Both the position numbers and the translations under genes were made by a program. Below, piece after piece: positions 63,397 to 64,000 of a DNA stretch of 64,000 nt. The stretch is taken from assembly GCF_002091635.1 (NCBI RefSeq), contig NZ_BDAC01000004.1, positions 248,001 through 312,000 on the forward strand, in the 5' to 3' direction. Each line of letters starts with the position of its first letter. Within the stretch, counting starts at the first letter, position 1. This DNA is from Pseudomonas indica NBRC 103045 (GTDB lineage Bacteria > Pseudomonadota > Gammaproteobacteria > Pseudomonadales > Pseudomonadaceae). The notes under the pieces are model-generated. The model was not told the DNA's origin and searched no databases. It saw nothing but the letters and a program-made list of their open reading frames with translations.

Positions 63397-64000
63397 GTGT
63401 ACAAGATTCTGATAGCCGACGACCATCCGCTGTTTCGTGAAGCCATCCATAACGTCATCAGCGACGGCTTCCCCGGCAGCGAAGTAATGGAGACCGCCGA
63501 CCTCGACAGCGCCCTGGCCCTGACCGAGGAGCACGACGATCTCGACCTTATCCTCCTCGACCTGAACATGCCCGGCATGCACGGTCTCAACGGCCTGATC
63601 AACCTGCGCAACGAGGCGCCCACCATTCCGGTGGTGATCGTCTCCGCCGAGCAGGACAAGCAGATCGTGCTGCAAGCCATCACCTACGGCGCGGTGGGCT
63701 TCATCACCAAATCCTCGCCGCGCGCGCAGATGACCGAGGCCATCGAGCAGATCCTCAACGGCAACGTCTACCTGCCGTCGGACATCATCCGCACCCAGAA
63801 GAACTCGCCGCGCCGCAGCCACCACGAGGAAAGCAGCATCCCGCCGGAACTGCTGCAGGCGCTGACCCGCAAACAACTCTTGGTGCTGGAACGGATGACC
63901 AAGGGCGAGTCGAACAAGCAGATCGCCTACAACCTGGATATCGCCGAAACCACGGTGAAGGCCCACGTCTCGGCGATCCTGCGCAAGCTCAACGTGCACA
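63397..64000 (+). CDS. erbR: LuxR/NarL-type response regulator (ErbR/AgmR-like), cut by the window end
   Basis: GTG 63397 with GAGGTGA seven bases upstream. The first 201 residues are present. The receiver starts [16 protein letters not shown] with the Asp pair, the phosphorylation Asp is in [13 protein letters not shown], and SAEQDK and FITKSS complete it. The LuxR helix-turn-helix ([20 protein letters not shown], then [13 protein letters not shown]) is cut just before its end. It closely resembles P. aeruginosa ErbR and P. putida AgmR/PedR1, which control exa, ped and pqq genes. It is the best candidate to bind the ACTACC motif. Confidence 0.9.
   Translation, partial: MYKILIADDHPLFREAIHNVISDGFPGSEVMETADLDSALALTEEHDDLDLILLDLNMPGMHGLNGLINLRNEAPTIPVVIVSAEQDKQIVLQAITYGAVGFITKSSPRAQMTEAIEQILNGNVYLPSDIIRTQKNSPRRSHHEESSIPPELLQALTRKQLLVLERMTKGESNKQIAYNLDIAETTVKAHVSAILRKLNVH

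Overview
The window is GC-rich gammaproteobacterial DNA with dense, tightly packed operons. Gene content (Dnr, NirS-type denitrification, ErbR/AgmR-like regulator, PQQ alcohol oxidation, RdgC, Prc) points to the genus Pseudomonas, probably a relative of P. aeruginosa rather than that species, because the gene order differs from what I recall of PAO1. The species call is inference.

Layout. 0-14 kb is housekeeping: the C-terminal end of the Prc/AlgO protease, an EAL-CBS-GGDEF protein, small genes, an FKBP isomerase lipoprotein, tRNA-Asp and tRNA-Val, rdgC, a BASS transporter, a guanidinium exporter under a guanidine-II riboswitch, a CSLREA surface/secreted protein, an MFS-acyltransferase fusion and a TonB receptor. 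14.7-30.4 kb is a complete respiratory nitrite/nitric-oxide module: dnr, norCBD, nirQOP and nirSCFDLGHJEN, controlled by FNR-type boxes (TTGAT-N4-ATCAA). The expected nirM (cytochrome c551) gene is missing between nirS and nirC. 30.6-36.2 kb holds azlCD, pqqABCDE and an endonuclease/phosphatase-family gene. 37-38.6 kb is exaC aldehyde dehydrogenase. 39-40.7 kb is a chemoreceptor.

41.0-45.1 kb is the most unusual locus: a second PqqA-like peptide of 24 residues with the Glu-x3-Tyr crosslink motif, a second PqqD and a second PqqE, followed in one overlapping operon by a 32-residue membrane peptide, a membrane protein resembling the N-terminal domain of PuuD urate oxidase, a SerC-like aminotransferase without the usual phosphate-binding residues, and a dihydroorotate-dehydrogenase-like protein with an altered active site. 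There is no second PqqB or PqqC. It looks like a PQQ-related RiPP pathway making a different product.

45.2-50.2 kb is a LysR-controlled D-amino-acid or gamma-glutamyl compound catabolic set (DadA-like, RidA, class I amidotransferase, AGCS symporter). 50.4-64 kb is a periplasmic alcohol-oxidation region: a PedH-type (predicted lanthanide-dependent) PQQ alcohol dehydrogenase, its cytochrome c, an XoxJ-like binding protein, a SoxYZ-like carrier, a zinc metallohydrolase, a cupredoxin, an ABC export system linked to PQQ catabolism, and an ErbR/AgmR-like response regulator running off the right end.

Working together. An ACTACCAA-type motif, often part of a TACTACC/GGTAGTA inverted repeat, lies upstream of seven transcription units: pqqA, exaC, the second pqqA operon, pedH, the cytochrome c operon, the cupredoxin/ABC-system divergon and the CXXCW gene. 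At five of these it has the same orientation and sits about 105-130 bases before the start codon. It ties the cofactor genes, the enzymes that use PQQ and the unknown RiPP operon into one proposed regulon, plausibly of the ErbR-like regulator. Two direct copies of a roughly 400-base intergenic repeat (14.2 and 36.5 kb) bracket the dnr-nor-nir-pqq block. REP palindromes and one MITE fill several of the intergenic gaps.
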